A stretch of 60,075 bases of DNA from Oscillospiraceae bacterium (GTDB taxonomy: Bacteria; Bacillota; Clostridia; Oscillospirales; Ruminococcaceae): assembly GCA_020024475.1 (NCBI GenBank), contig JAHHTS010000003.1, positions 1-60,075 on the forward strand. The letters are read 5' to 3'. Made by a program: the position numbers and the translations under genes. The notes under the pieces were generated by a model. The model did not search any database, was not told the DNA's origin, and was given only the letters and a program-made list of their open reading frames with translations. Each line of letters opens with the position of its first letter. Positions within the stretch are counted from its first letter, which is position 1. Below are positions 60,017 through 60,075 of the stretch, in pieces.

Positions 60017-60075
60017 ATATAATAATTTAGTGTTGTGGTAAATTATTATAATATGTTTTAAATAAAATTTAAGTA

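Noticed and set aside
1..60075. Defence islands, toxin-antitoxin pairs, prophage or insertion sequences
   Set aside because: No transposase, integrase, nuclease-effector or terminal inverted repeat signatures were seen; the DUF2975-XRE pair has no toxin features.

Overview
The window comes from a low-GC Gram-positive chromosome, most likely a strictly anaerobic, spore-forming member of class Clostridia (Ruminococcaceae/Oscillospirales-like). This is inferred from gene content and order: a KOW-domain protein between map and infA, a DUF512 radical-SAM protein next to der, GerW/YtfJ and CotF-type sporulation proteins, zinc-ribbon versions of S14, L28, L32 and L36, AGGAGG ribosome-binding sites, and AT-rich spacers with TTGACA/TATAAT promoters. 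No CRISPR array, insertion sequence, prophage, rRNA or tRNA gene was seen.

Layout. 1-1182: end of a DUF2975 membrane protein, a small XRE regulator and a lipoprotein. 1292-2440: an isolated amidohydrolase. 2441-3085: tandem promoters and a long structured leader. 3086-18467: an uninterrupted S10-spc-alpha ribosomal superoperon (rpsJ to rplQ, including secY, adk, map, infA, rpmJ and rpoA). 18468-19315: a gene-poor stretch with a telomere-like pentamer array. 19316-21610: a membrane-anchored SGNH hydrolase with Ig-like repeats. 21751-23043 (minus): mtaB. 23183-30663: DacF-type carboxypeptidase, pgi, a P-loop protein, yceD-rpmF, DUF512, der, plsY. 30830-31332: two CotF-like coat proteins. 31571-34519: M20 amidohydrolase plus two integral membrane proteins (DUF5058 and partner), a candidate uptake-and-hydrolysis unit. 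34556-36472 (minus): an unknown secreted/membrane protein, a YitT-family protein, rpmB. 36750-41244: site-2 protease, scpA, scpB, DUF2953, ytfJ, rluB, an unknown protein. 41438-54245: yicC, remA, gmk, priA, def, fmt, yugP, rsmB, rlmN, a PP2C phosphatase, a PASTA kinase, rsgA and thiN. 54605-54742 (minus): a 45-residue membrane protein. 55025-59985: a BMP-type nucleoside ABC transporter.

Most of the window is conserved housekeeping. The superoperon and the yicC-thiN block together cover ribosome synthesis, nascent-chain processing (def, fmt, map), rRNA modification (rsmB, rlmN), ribosome assembly GTPases (der, rsgA) and growth-state sensing at the wall (kinase/phosphatase pair). The least ordinary signals are the cysteine/histidine-rich zinc-knuckle-like tail on the extracellular end of the PASTA kinase, the M20-DUF5058-membrane partner unit, the structured rpsJ leader with tandem promoters, the L30 N-terminal extension, and the pentamer array downstream of rplQ.
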